Positions 9,176 through 17,598 of a DNA stretch of 64,000 nt are shown piece after piece (position 1 is the first letter of the stretch; each line of letters begins with the position of its first letter). The stretch spans positions 2,120,847 through 2,184,846 of the forward strand of contig NZ_KV440953.1 in the NCBI RefSeq assembly GCF_001636425.1, in the 5' to 3' direction. The position numbers and the translations under genes are program-made. The notes under the pieces are model-generated. The model worked only from the letters and a program-made list of their open reading frames with translations, did not search any database and was not told the DNA's origin. This DNA comes from Heyndrickxia acidicola. GTDB lineage: Bacteria > Bacillota > Bacilli > Bacillales > Bacillaceae_C.

Positions 9176-9437
9176 ATGCTGTTAAAAGTTAACCCAGGAT
9201 CCAATGACATATCTCGTGACATACTGGCTCTAGTGGATGAATTAGCCAGTATCTCACCAAAAATCACAGTAGAACAAACGCAATTACCGAGAACGGCTAG
9301 CTTTAGGGTAAATCGTGTTGGCGAAGACACCGGAGTAAATTTTGCCGGTATTCCTCTGGGACAAGAATTTACTTCTTTAGTAATAGCTCTGCTACAAGTT
9401 AGCGGAAGATCTCCAAAGGTTGATCAGAAGGTAATTG
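9176..9437 (+). pseudogene. ahpF N-terminal fragment
   Basis: The frame encodes a stretch that looks like the N-terminal domain of alkyl hydroperoxide reductase subunit F: SRDILALVDELASISPKITVE, TASFRVNRVGEDTGVNFAGIPLGQEFTSLVIALLQVSGR and KVDQKVID. Homology stops near 9437, where the plus-strand frame passes into antisense of an SDR gene. The FAD and NADH domains are missing, and the true AhpF N-terminus is not visible upstream. This is a non-functional fragment left by recombination. Confidence 0.75.
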
Positions 9438-9647
9438 ATTCTTTTGCATATTCGCTTTTACAAATGTGCATGTTGGAATTAAGGCTTTGGAGCTTTTCAG
9501 CAGTTGAAATAAGTGTGGATTCACCCCTTCCGGTAATGACTACATTTGCACCGGCTTAGCAAAAGCGATGGCAATATCTTTTCCAATCCCTTTATTTCCT
9601 CCTGTTACCAAAACCTTTTGTCCAGCTAGCTCACCAAAATATGACAT
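9437..9647 (-). pseudogene. Short-chain dehydrogenase/reductase N-terminal fragment, frameshifted
   Basis: From an ATG at 9647 behind a GGGGAGGG site, the frame reads MSYFGELAGQKVLVTGGNKG followed by IGKDIAIAFAK. This is a Rossmann start with the SDR glycine motif TGGNKGIG. One base is missing after the AFAK codons; in the next frame the protein continues GANVVITGRGESTL. Homology ends near 9437 at the junction with the ahpF fragment. Both genes were cut at the same point, so this is a rearrangement scar. Confidence 0.75.
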
Positions 9648-9777
9648 ATGGCCCTCCCCTCTCGTTAAGAAAAGCACAAGCTCCTTTTTAAACAAACTCC
9701 TCGAAAGAAAAACACCGGAAAGATGAAATGCTCCCCAATTGTTAGACACTAGTCTAACAATTGGAGGTGCTTTTCTT

Positions 9778-10287
9778 ATGACTAAATTTACAGACATAGA
9801 TAAAATAAACGCAGTAAAACGCTATCTAAGTGGAAAAGAAAGTCTACAGACTATCGCTGATTCTATTAGGGTTAATAAATCGTTTTTTCTAAACTGGACT
9901 CAACAATACCGACATCATGGAGAAAAAGCTTTTGAAAAAGTCTTATGCAACCTACACTTGGGAGTATAAACTAGACGTACTTAATTATATGAATGAGCAC
10001 GGGACGTCTATAAGAGAGAAACAGCTGCGATTTTTAACATTCCAGCTCCTTCTACACTCACCAATTGGAGAAAGCAATTAGAAATGGAAGGATTAGACGG
10101 CCTGAAAATGAAGAAAAAGGGGCGTTCATCCATGGAAAAAGACAATCGAAAGAAGCAAGTTGAAGGATCAGTTGAAGCTTTGAAAGAAGAGGTAGAGCAT
10201 CTGCGAATGGAGAATGCTTACTTAAAAAAGTTAAATACCTTAGTTCAAAACAAGGAAAAATCACCAAACAAGATAAAACGAAAGTAG
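9778..10287 (+). pseudogene. IS3-family transposase orfA (two frameshifts)
   Basis: The ATG at 9778 follows GGAGGTG. The frame reads MTKFTDIDKINAVKRYLSGK with a helix-turn-helix, then shifts near 9935 (continuing as KSYATYTWEYKLDVLNYMNE) and again near 10015 (continuing as TAAIFNIPAPSTLTNWRKQL). The C-terminal part is a leucine-zipper-like coiled coil (EALKEEVEHLRMENAYLKKL). In intact relatives a programmed -1 shift near 10255 would fuse it to orfB. Confidence 0.8.
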
Positions 10288-10289
10288 TC

Positions 10290-11126
10290 TATGAACTAAG
10301 GACAGAATTCCCGGTGATCGCACTTCTTCAACTCGCAAATATCCCGCTCAGTACCTATTATTATTGGGTGAAAAACCGCAATCGTCCTGATCGAGATACT
10401 GAGTTAAAAAAGTTAATTCAATCAATTTATGATGAACATGAAGGTCGGTATGGTTATCGTCGTATTCGTGATGAACTCACAAATCGCTTACATAAAGTGA
10501 ATCATAAAAAAGTGCAGCGTTTAATGAAAGAACTTGGATTAAAATCCTTAGTCCGTATGAAAAAATACCGTTCGTATAAAGGAACTATGGGGAAAATTGC
10601 CCCTAATATTTTAAATCGTAACTTTAAGGCTCAAAAACCAAATGAGAAATGGGTAACTGATATTACGGAGTATAAATTGTTTGGAGAGAAATTGTATTTA
10701 TCGCCAATTTTAGATTTATATAATGGTGAAATCATTACATACACAATTAGTTCAAGGCCTGTTTATTCACTTGTTTTTACAATGCTTGATCAAGCAATTG
10801 AAAAAGTAACAGATAAAGCTAAGCTTCTGATTCACTCTGATCAAGGTTGGCACTATTAAATGAAACAGTATTGACATGCCCTGAAACAACATGGGATTAC
10901 GCAAAGTATGTCTCGTAAGGGTAACTGTTACGATAACGCTGTAATAGAAAATTTCTTTGGCATTATGAAATCAGAATTTCTTTATCTAAAAGATTTTGAC
11001 AGTGTGGAACACTTTAAGCTAGAGCTAGATAAGTATATAAATTACTACAATAACAAACGTATTAAGGCAAAACTAAAAGGCATGAGCCCGGTACAATACC
11101 GAGTTCATGCCCAGCAAGTTGACTAA
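10290..11126 (+). pseudogene. IS3-family transposase orfB (two nonsense codons)
   Basis: The frame encodes an HTH_21 segment (YDEHEGRYGYRRIRDEL) and a DDE rve core (KPNEKWVTDITEY, HSDQGWHY, then [17 protein letters not shown] with the catalytic Glu). TAA at 10857-10859 stands where relatives have CAA (Gln), and TGA at 10872-10874 where CGA (Arg) is expected. Both are C-to-T changes. After them the same frame stays open to 11126. The gene is dead unless both stops are read through. Confidence 0.85.
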
Positions 11127-11218
11127 TGGAATAACCGTGTCTAACTTTAAGGGGTCACTTCAAGATTCCGATGTTCTAATAATTTACTCAACTCTCTCAG
11201 AGTAAAATCGGTCACAAG

Positions 11219-11440
11219 ATGACGGAACGTGCTAATGTTAAAAAGATCCGTTTTCATGATTTGCGTCACACACACGCATCCATCCTCATTTCTGAAGGGG
11301 TGGATCTGATGAAAGTAGCCGCTCGTCTTGGTCACGCCAATCCCAAAATTACATTGGATGTTTACTCTCATTTGATTCCAGATCAAGAAAACGAAGTGGC
11401 CGAAATCTTCCGGGAAGCGATTAGGAAATTTTGTGAGCAA
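11219..11440 (+). pseudogene. Tyrosine recombinase C-terminal fragment
   Basis: The frame encodes only the catalytic C-terminus of a phage-type integrase: RFHDLRHTHASILISEG (HxxR box), ARLGHANPKITLDVYSHL (GH and tyrosine nucleophile). The N-terminal and core-binding domains are absent; the IS3 right end abuts it. The frame runs on through DWARTSDPHPVK, which is the antisense of a tRNA, showing the usual integrase-next-to-tRNA arrangement. It is the trace of an integrated element. Confidence 0.8.
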
Positions 11441-11536
11441 ACCCTCTTTTTAAATCTGAAATCGAGTCAATCACAAAAAAATGAAAAAAGCCTGCAACCT
11501 TTGATAGACAAGGACTACAGACCTTTCACTCAGTAT

Positions 11537-11579
11537 GATTCTGACTGGGCTCGAACCAGCGACCCCCACCCTGTCAAGG
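11537..11579 (-). tRNA. tRNA-Val(GAC) 3' half, attachment-site remnant
   Basis: The minus strand reads GACAGGGTGGGGGTCGCTGG then TTCGAGCCCAGTC: anticodon-loop 3' part, variable loop, T-stem and T-loop of a tRNA. The anticodon looks like GAC (Val). The 5' half does not match a tRNA and no complete cloverleaf can be drawn. A tRNA 3' half beside a truncated integrase is what an attL/attR site looks like, so I read this as an integration scar, not a working tRNA. Confidence 0.6.
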
Positions 11580-11711
11580 TTATTTACTGAAAAATAACCT
11601 TATAAATTTAATTTAATCTAGCATAAGTAAAGTTAAATAAATATTGGTATATCAACATTTTTGATCGATTGATTTTTAAATAAGTTTATCTAGCCAATTT
11701 AATATTAAATC

Positions 11712-12047
11712 AAAACTTGCACATTTTGTGCAGATTTTGTGCAAGTTTTGTAAGTGTGTAGTATGCGGCATATTTTTAAAAATAGGATTAATATATTTCC
11801 TCAGCATGACACTGGTGGTCGGGGTCGAAATAGAGCTAAAACCCCTGAATTCTATCATGTTCCGTGGTAACGATATGTAAAAATAAAATCTGTGTAAAAT
11901 TAATTTTTCATGCGTAAAACAGGTTTATGTTAAAGATTCACACCACTGTTAAATACTTATCTTTATGATCTACAAAAAGACGTTTCCACACTTCAGGTGG
12001 CTTGGGTGTGGATGGCAGATATCTAAGATGTAGTAGTGTTTACCTTA
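11712..12047. repeat. Non-coding repeat block, copy A (homologous to 60.66-60.89 kb)
   Basis: This gene-free block has a segment (about 11788-11830) close to one at 60660: both carry GGATTAATA, CCTCAG and ACACTGGTGGTC in the same order. GATATGTAAAA follows about 70 bases on in both, and a shared 21-base end includes GATGTAGTAGTGTTTACCTT. It starts with a dyad of three TTGTGCA/TGCACAA heptamers (11716-11747) that resembles integrase arm sites. No gene is supported here. Confidence 0.55.
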
Positions 12048-12164
12048 CAATTTCTAATAAGTAATCGTTTTGTATCCTAGGAAAAATAAATTTTCACAAC
12101 ACTACATCATGCCCCCCATAGGTAGAGAGTGTGTAATATCTTTAACGAGAGGTGCAAAAAGCGC

Positions 12165-12226
12165 GGTAAATCAACGTTTTGGTGATTGTTAATTGTAACA
12201 TCGTTAACGGTGATTTACCATTTTTT
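12165..12226 (+). terminator. Hairpin followed by T-run
   Basis: Arms GGTAAATCA and TGATTTACC with a second inner pairing (AACG/CGTT) are followed by ATTTTTT on the plus strand. No plus-strand gene is recognisable upstream. Confidence 0.55.
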
Positions 12227-12287
12227 ATGGGATGGCGTTATTAAAATGTTTGTTTTTTATTAAAAACCTTCTACATGAGAAGAATGT

Positions 12288-12536
12288 TCATTCTCTTTTT
12301 TTAAATATTTCTTTTTCTTCAATAACACTATAGTTAAAAATAAAGATATTAATACAAGACCCTAATAAAGAAACTATATAAAAAAGAATAAAAAAGAAAA
12401 AATATGATAATAAAAGCCCACATAATAAATATAACCAAGCTAATATAAAATAAAAAATAACACAAACGATAATTAATCCAATCATAATTACTGCTATATA
12501 AACAAAACTAGCAAAGACGCTTAATAAATATTTCAT
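12288..12536 (-). CDS. Small hydrophobic membrane protein, hypothetical
   Basis: 82 residues, almost entirely hydrophobic with about three membrane-spanning segments (for example IAVIMIGLIIVCVIFYFIL) and a charged tail EEKEIFKKRE. There is no convincing ribosome binding site; only AGAAGAAAA precedes the ATG. It follows two tinier minus-strand frames (12585-12668 and 12679-12837), which may form a small unit. I do not recognise a family, and it could be a remnant. Confidence 0.4.
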   Translation of the reverse strand: MKYLLSVFASFVYIAVIMIGLIIVCVIFYFILAWLYLLCGLLLSYFFFFILFYIVSLLGSCINIFIFNYSVIEEKEIFKKRE

Positions 12537-12584
12537 TTTATTTTCTTCTATTACATTCGTTAAAACTGTATTTGAAGTTGTACT

Positions 12585-12668
12585 TTACACTATTGCTAGT
12601 CCAGCTACTATAAATCCTAACATAGCTATTAACCCTGATATTATATATAACAGCATATTCTGACTCAT
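12585..12668 (-). CDS. 27-residue single-span hydrophobic peptide, hypothetical
   Basis: A short frame from an ATG at 12668 encodes one predicted membrane helix (LLYIISGLIAMLGFIVAGLA). It starts ten bases after the 52-residue frame ends. Very small size makes this uncertain; small membrane peptides of this form can be toxins or holin-like. Confidence 0.3.
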   Translation of the reverse strand: MSQNMLLYIISGLIAMLGFIVAGLAIV

Positions 12669-12678
12669 TGTTACGATG

Positions 12679-12837
12679 TTAGATATATTCCCAAAATTCC
12701 TTAAATGCATTACGTGCTTCTCTTAAAATTTCACTAAGTTCACGTGCTGATAAATCGATTATCTGTAATTGAAAAGCCTGTTCAATTTTCTTTACATTTC
12801 TCGTTTTAATTGTCGCTAAAATCTGTTCATAATTCAT
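12679..12837 (-). CDS. 52-residue helical protein, hypothetical
   Basis: ATG at 12837 behind AGGTGG at 13 bases. The product is soluble and probably all-helical (IKTRNVKKIEQAFQLQIIDL, ELSEILREARNAFKEFWEYI). It is first in a run of three tiny minus-strand frames. I know no family for it. The clean frame and charge pattern favour a real gene. Confidence 0.4.
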   Translation of the reverse strand: MNYEQILATIKTRNVKKIEQAFQLQIIDLSARELSEILREARNAFKEFWEYI

Positions 12838-13133
12838 CGCTGCTACACCACCTAACAAACTTAAAGAATTATATTATGTAATAATTATACAATAACCATT
12901 ACATTACTATTATCCTATAAACATATAAAAAGATATTTCAAGTCCATAAATCAGGAGAATTATATCATTATGACAACTTCCTTTACTGTTGACTCACTTT
13001 CGCAAAAATATAGTATTAAATGAACTTAAATCAGTAGATTTATAGACATGAACCATAGAGGATATTGATTAGTACGCACGCATTAATCAAGACCGGATAT
13101 TTCAGAATAAGAGTAAAACATAAAAATGCTGCA

Positions 13134-13191
13134 AAAATACCAGAAGTAAAATGACCCCAATATTTCGGAGTCATTTTACTTCTGGTATTTT
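13134..13191. terminator. Perfect 22-bp hairpin, bidirectional terminator
   Basis: Two perfect 22-bp arms (13134-13155 and 13170-13191) begin AAAATACCAGAAG and end with a T-rich tail on the plus strand (TATTTTCTTTT) and an A/T tail on the other. No gene is recognised in 12.84-13.26 kb. It most likely terminates transcription from the chimeric minus-strand frame at 13.3 kb. Confidence 0.65.
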
Positions 13192-13261
13192 CTTTTGAAG
13201 TACTTTAATTTGTGGATAGATTTAAGTATATGATTAACTTTGAATTCCAAAATTATTATTA

Positions 13262-13740
13262 CTAATACTGACTTGCAAATTTTTGAGACTTTTTTAATAA
13301 TGGAATGCAAAACTCAAGTAGTTTTTTATAATTATCTAAATCGATTTCAAACTTAGTCCAAACTCCGTGCTCAACACCCGCCCACAAAGTAATATCCTTT
13401 TCTCGACAAATAATTTTTAATAATTTCAATAGTCGGATAACAATAATGGTAGTAATCACTAGTTCCATTACCATGAAACTCAATGTTTATAATTGCCTTT
13501 TTTCTTCTTGGTTCTATACATAGTAAAGGTAACCTATTTTTATAACAGAAAGACTGATAAGCAAAGAAAGCATTATAATATGTATCCTTAGCAATAATGT
13601 ATTTGTGGTTTTTCGCAGTTTCCAAATCTAAAGTTTCTAAAAGTTCCCCCTCTTTTATTCCTACAAAACGTCTGGATAGTTTACCTAACTCATTATCAGT
13701 TAAACCCAAGATTATCATCAGGGCATAGGAATTAATTTTA
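13262..13740 (-). pseudogene. 5'-truncated unknown gene fused to IS3 orfB, with one frameshift
   Basis: The N-terminal part of the open frame from 13886 is IS3 transposase core (IVSDLTYVRVQNKWHYICVF). From about 13740 the sequence changes to something unrelated: LETLDLETAKNHKYIIAKDT, LPLLCIEPRRKKAIINIEFH. A frameshift near 13400 then leads into EKDITLWAGVEHGVWTKFEI and ends at 13262. I do not recognise the second part. It is probably the C-terminal half of a host gene that lost its start when the IS arrived. Confidence 0.5.
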
Positions 13741-14600
13741 GTGGCTAAGGCTTGATAGACGAGTTGTGCATTTTTGTTTGGACCTGCGCTATACCCAATA
13801 ATTTCTCGATTATAGAGATCAATAAAGACACATATGTAATGCCATTTATTTTGGACTCTTACATAGGTTAAATCGCTGACAATCACAGATAAAGTCTGTT
13901 TTGAGTAAACTCACGATTCAATTCATTTTTTTGCTCAGATTCATTGGTATCTTTTGATTGAGGTTTGAACTAGCGAAGGTATAGGAAGAAACCAGACCTT
14001 GCTCTTTCATTATTTTACTTATTCGACGTCTGGAAGCAGTCTTTTCAAGCTTTTTAAGCTCGTATTTAATCTTTCGAGTCCCATAATTTTTCCTGCTTGC
14101 ATGAAAAATCTCAATGATATCAGAAGTCACATTCTACAACTGGTTGTTCCTTGGCTTCATAATAAAAAGTGCTTCTTGGTATCTGGGGGACTTTGCACAT
14201 TGCTGATATCGAGTATTTGTGCTGATTGTTCTTTATCACATTTACTTTCGTCCCAGTATCAGCGCGGCTTGCTTTAAAATGTCATTTTCCATTTCGAGCT
14301 GTTTATTTCGTTACGAAGCTCCATCAGCTCTTTTTGTTCATCCGTTAAATTGTCTTTTTCCTTAAATGAGAGCCTGATTGTTGGCTTTGGTTCACCCACT
14401 TATCCAGAGATGAAGGAGTAAGGTCATATTCTCGAATAATTTCTTTTCTTGGCTTGCCACTTTGATATAACTGCACCATCTGTTGCTTAAAATCATCGGT
14501 AAATGATCGACGTCCTCTTTTAGTCATCGTAGATCCTCCCTTTGTTTATTAAATGTAGTCTACTTGACCTTGAAAATTCTGTCCAACTAAGTGTAGACTA
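13741..14600 (-). mobile_element. IS3-family remnant, truncated
   Basis: OrfA begins at 14527 (MTKRGRRSFTDDFKQQMVQL, helix-turn-helix) and is soon interrupted. OrfB pieces follow: SDIIEIFHASRKNYGTRKIK and the DDE start SDLTYVRVQNKWHYI. Several frame breaks are present, and the right part is lost at 13.74 kb. The outer end near 14600 carries CTTAGTTGGACAG, an inverted-end-like sequence. It is a different subgroup from the element at 9.7 kb. Confidence 0.75.
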
Positions 14601-14756
14601 CCCAAATTCAGGAGGATCTTCTAAAGTAGTAATAGGACTTTTATTCGCAGAAGATATAGTACTTAGAATAGGATTTTTACCAACCGAATCTAGTAATTGA
14701 ATTTTAACTAAAGAAAGAGTAAAAAGAATTATACCTAAAAAAAGAAAGTTCTTCAT
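14598..14756 (-). CDS. Small secreted peptide, PapR/Phr-like in form (possibly truncated by IS)
   Basis: 52 residues, ATG at 14756 with an excellent GGAGG seven bases before it. The N-terminus is a signal-peptide-like KNFLFLGIILFTLSLVKI, followed by a polar stretch and the C-terminus ITTLEDPPEFG. Size and layout resemble exported pro-peptides of RRNPP quorum-sensing systems such as PapR, whose active end is also acidic-Leu-Pro-Phe-Glu-Phe-like. The stop codon lies at the IS3 end, so the natural C-terminus may be lost. A TPR regulator of that class is encoded at 26.3-27.6 kb; a functional pairing is speculation. Confidence 0.5.
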   Translation of the reverse strand: MKNFLFLGIILFTLSLVKIQLLDSVGKNPILSTISSANKSPITTLEDPPEFG

Positions 14757-15102
14757 AATATTACCTCCAAAATAAATTCTAAATTTATTATATCAGGTAA
14801 TATAAGTATATTGTATTGAGAAAAAAGATACAGAAATTAGTTGATGTTTATTATTTATTTTATTAAATTTATAAATAATGGAATATAAATAAAACATTAT
14901 TCCTATTTTAAAGTCGAACCATAATCGAGATCATTGCATTTTTTAAACTATTATAAACTTCTCTACTATAATCCTTTTTTTGTTCGACTCAGTATGAGAT
15001 ATTTTAAATATAGTTATTAGCCCAGTGTTGAGTTATTATGGACAAAAAAATGACCGATTTTAAGGCCATTTTTGTGATAAATGCTTTTATTTTACTATTT
15101 GT
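14757..15102 (-). terminator. RiPP operon terminator within a gene-free gap
   Basis: At 15043-15074 the minus strand has AAAATGGCC, an eight-base loop, GGTCATTTT and then a T-run: a Rho-independent terminator 29 bases after the MATE gene stop. The rest of the gap is AT-rich; nothing else is recognised except the leader region of the small peptide gene. Confidence 0.7.
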
Positions 15103-16491
15103 TTAAGCTTGTTCAGTCTGTTTTTGCTTAGATTGTTCCTGCGTATGCTGAATCAAAGACTTTGATTTCCACTTTCCACCCAAAAAGTAAATACAGGATG
15201 TCATGAAAGTTAGTAGTTCAATTAATCCTAGAGTAAAAAATACTCCTGTATTAATATCTCTAAATAAGTGAGGAACTAGTAAAAGACTACTGATTACCAG
15301 AACATACATATTTATTATAGTTAAAAACAAACCACCTTTGGTGTCCCCTGCTGCCGCAACAACAAAAATGAAAATAAACGCAAGCATATTAAACACCCAT
15401 GGAATAGTATAAAAATTCAAAAACTCTTTAACTAATGGCTTTAAATTGTTGTTAATTGACATAGCATTTAATACTAAATCCTTACTGATTAGTAAAACAC
15501 ATGCTGCTATACCTCCATAAATTAATAACACTAATAGCATTTTTTTTGCTAAGTCGATAACTTCTTTTACTTTTCCAGCTCCCATGTATTGGGCTGCTAA
15601 GGGAATGATAGTAGCAGAAAAATTTTGTGGGAATATACCTAACATCATAAATATATATATTGAAATAGAATAAACATTAAAAATATTTTTAGGATAATAG
15701 GAAAGGATCAAAATGTATAAAAACATTGAAATATTAAATGTTACTCCTGTTAACACTTGTGACAATATGTACCCTTTATTATCCTTTAATATATAAAATT
15801 TGAATTTCAAGGAGATCATTTTTTTCGTTAAGCCTATTCCTAACTCATCTTTAATAAAAATTTTATTCAAAAGAAATATTGCACAAATAAAATTGGATAC
15901 TATAACTCCAATTGCCGGTCCAATTATTAAGTTTAATTCGAATCTTTTACAAAGAGCAATTAGGAAGGGAGTAACTGCAATATTAACTAATACAAGAATT
16001 GTAAGTCCCCAGTAGATTATCTTAAGTTTTTGAAAGTACCTCGGTAAAAGTAAAAGTAAACTATTTACAGAAATAATAAAATAGCCAATTAAAAAAACAG
16101 ATAAATAAAAACTTAAATAATTCTTCGTTTCAATTGTTACACCAAACAGTAGTTTAAAAACTGGCATCAGTAATAATCCGACTAATGTGGTACATAAACC
16201 TGCATAGAAAGAAAAAGATAAAACACTTCCCGCTCCTTTTTTAGCTTCTTCTAGTTTCTTCGCACCCACTAATTGACTAACATAAACAAGTAGAGATGAT
16301 ATTATACTAACGGTGACAGCTTCTATTAAGGTTATAATAGCTCCTGATAATCTTATAGCGGCTAATGCCTCTGGCTTTCCAATATATATGTAACTCCAAA
16401 AAAGGCTTATCCCTATTAATAGTAGTTCAGCTAACCCAATAAAAGTAGCTGGCAAGGAAAATTTGATTATTTTTCTCCAGTTATTTTCCAA
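15103..16491 (-). CDS. MATE-family multidrug/peptide efflux protein
   Basis: 462 residues with about 12 membrane segments. The N-terminus (WRKIIKFSLPATFIGLAELL) and internal repeat (SVSIISSLLVYVSQLVGAKK, then ATIIPLAAQYMGAGKVKEV in the second half) fit the two-lobed MATE fold. MATE proteins use cation gradients to export small amphipathic molecules. As the last gene of the RiPP operon, 20 bases after the dehydrogenase, it is the best candidate for export of the modified peptide and self-protection; no ABC exporter or immunity protein is present. A TTG start is used. The function is inferred from context. Confidence 0.82.
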   Translation of the reverse strand: MENNWRKIIKFSLPATFIGLAELLLIGISLFWSYIYIGKPEALAAIRLSGAIITLIEAVTVSIISSLLVYVSQLVGAKKLEEAKKGAGSVLSFSFYAGLCTTLVGLLLMPVFKLLFGVTIETKNYLSFYLSVFLIGYFIISVNSLLLLLPRYFQKLKIIYWGLTILVLVNIAVTPFLIALCKRFELNLIIGPAIGVIVSNFICAIFLLNKIFIKDELGIGLTKKMISLKFKFYILKDNKGYILSQVLTGVTFNISMFLYILILSYYPKNIFNVYSISIYIFMMLGIFPQNFSATIIPLAAQYMGAGKVKEVIDLAKKMLLVLLIYGGIAACVLLISKDLVLNAMSINNNLKPLVKEFLNFYTIPWVFNMLAFIFIFVVAAAGDTKGGLFLTIINMYVLVISSLLLVPHLFRDINTGVFFTLGLIELLTFMTSCIYFLGGKWKSKSLIQHTQEQSKQKQTEQA

Positions 16492-16511
16492 GTTAAGTCC
16501 CTACTCTCTTT

Positions 16512-17582
16512 TTATTTTGGTGCATTAATAAGAAAATAAAATGGTGTATAATTATCCTTATCAATTTTTAATAACTTCTCAACTTCAAAAAAACTAAAAC
16601 TTTTTATTGGCCTACAAAAAACATGATAATCAGCATGGTACATACAAATGGATTGTGCAATATAACCTAAACTTAATAAATATTTTGTTGCATTTTCAGT
16701 TGTGAAAGTTCTATTTTTAATAAGTAAAAAAGAAAAGGTATTTACTCCTTTAAAATTTATATATGGGTATATCATATTAAGGTTACGATAGTTAATATAA
16801 TTATTTTGTTTACTGCCCACTTCTAGGAACTCACCGTTTCCCCTGTTTAAATACGTTTGTATTTGTATCTTTTCACTTATATCGTTATTTTTGAACAACC
16901 TTTCAATATCGTGAAAATCTTTTTCATAATTATTTAAAACTACCTTAGTATTATTATTAAGAGGTGTTAAAGGATGTCTATAATGACCACTATTCCGCAA
17001 ATAACTTCTTCTTGAAAATTCAGTAATTTTTTTTGTTTTATTGATATCAGTTTCAACTTTCTGTGATTTTAAGTGAATCCGATATTTATCAATGGTTATA
17101 ACCTCGTATTTATAACCTAGCATTAATCCAACTTTATTTATGTTATATAAAAAGTGACCACATTCTAAAATAAGTAACGTTTTTTTTATGTGATTATAAT
17201 GTTCTGGATATTTGTTATTGAATTCTAATAGGATATCCCCTTGCTCTGCCTTAATAGAAATATTACTATAGTACTTGTATTGATCCTTGTAGTTATCCTT
17301 TAAAACAAACTGATTTTCATTTACACATATAAACATTTCAATTGGATATAGGCTTCTTGGGGAAGGATAACCTTTATGCAATTTATATGGACCTGGAGTT
17401 TCAATTCTAATAAAGTCATTTAACTTTAGTAACTCAGCATAACTATTATCTATATGTTTTGATCCGTTTTCTATCCTTAAAAATTTATACTTATCTAGTC
17501 CTGACTCCAATGTTTGAGTAATTGTTAAGATCTCATTGTTGGATGCGATTTCACCTAAAAAATCAGCTATATTATAAATCAT
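16512..17582 (-). CDS. SagB-type (nitroreductase-like) azoline dehydrogenase
   Basis: 356 residues. Around residue 70 the sequence YPSPRSLYPIEMFICVN matches the flavin-binding block of SagB-type dehydrogenases (usual form YPSGGALYPLE). Another family block lies near RRSYLRNSGHYRHPLTPL, and the C-terminus SICMYHADYHVFCRPI corresponds to the second nitroreductase half. Such FMN enzymes oxidise thiazolines to thiazoles after cyclodehydration. AAAGGAG precedes the ATG at 17582. The gene follows the YcaO gene by 16 bases. Divergence from better-known SagB proteins is large; the assignment rests on motif plus context. Confidence 0.75.
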   Translation of the reverse strand: MIYNIADFLGEIASNNEILTITQTLESGLDKYKFLRIENGSKHIDNSYAELLKLNDFIRIETPGPYKLHKGYPSPRSLYPIEMFICVNENQFVLKDNYKDQYKYYSNISIKAEQGDILLEFNNKYPEHYNHIKKTLLILECGHFLYNINKVGLMLGYKYEVITIDKYRIHLKSQKVETDINKTKKITEFSRRSYLRNSGHYRHPLTPLNNNTKVVLNNYEKDFHDIERLFKNNDISEKIQIQTYLNRGNGEFLEVGSKQNNYINYRNLNMIYPYINFKGVNTFSFLLIKNRTFTTENATKYLLSLGYIAQSICMYHADYHVFCRPIKSFSFFEVEKLLKIDKDNYTPFYFLINAPK

Positions 17583-17598
17583 TTCTTAGATAACTCCT

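Larger units (their letters stand above)
9724..11162 (+). mobile_element. IS3-family element (IS150-like), inactivated
   Basis: About 1.44 kb bounded by imperfect inverted ends: the left end reads TGAAATGCTCCCCAATTG then TTAGACAC, and the right end complements as TGAAGTGACCCC then TTAAAGTTAGACAC. It contains orfA and orfB of an IS150-type transposase. OrfA carries two frameshifts and orfB two nonsense codons, so the element cannot move on its own. It landed beside the ahpF/SDR scar and a truncated integrase. Confidence 0.85.
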
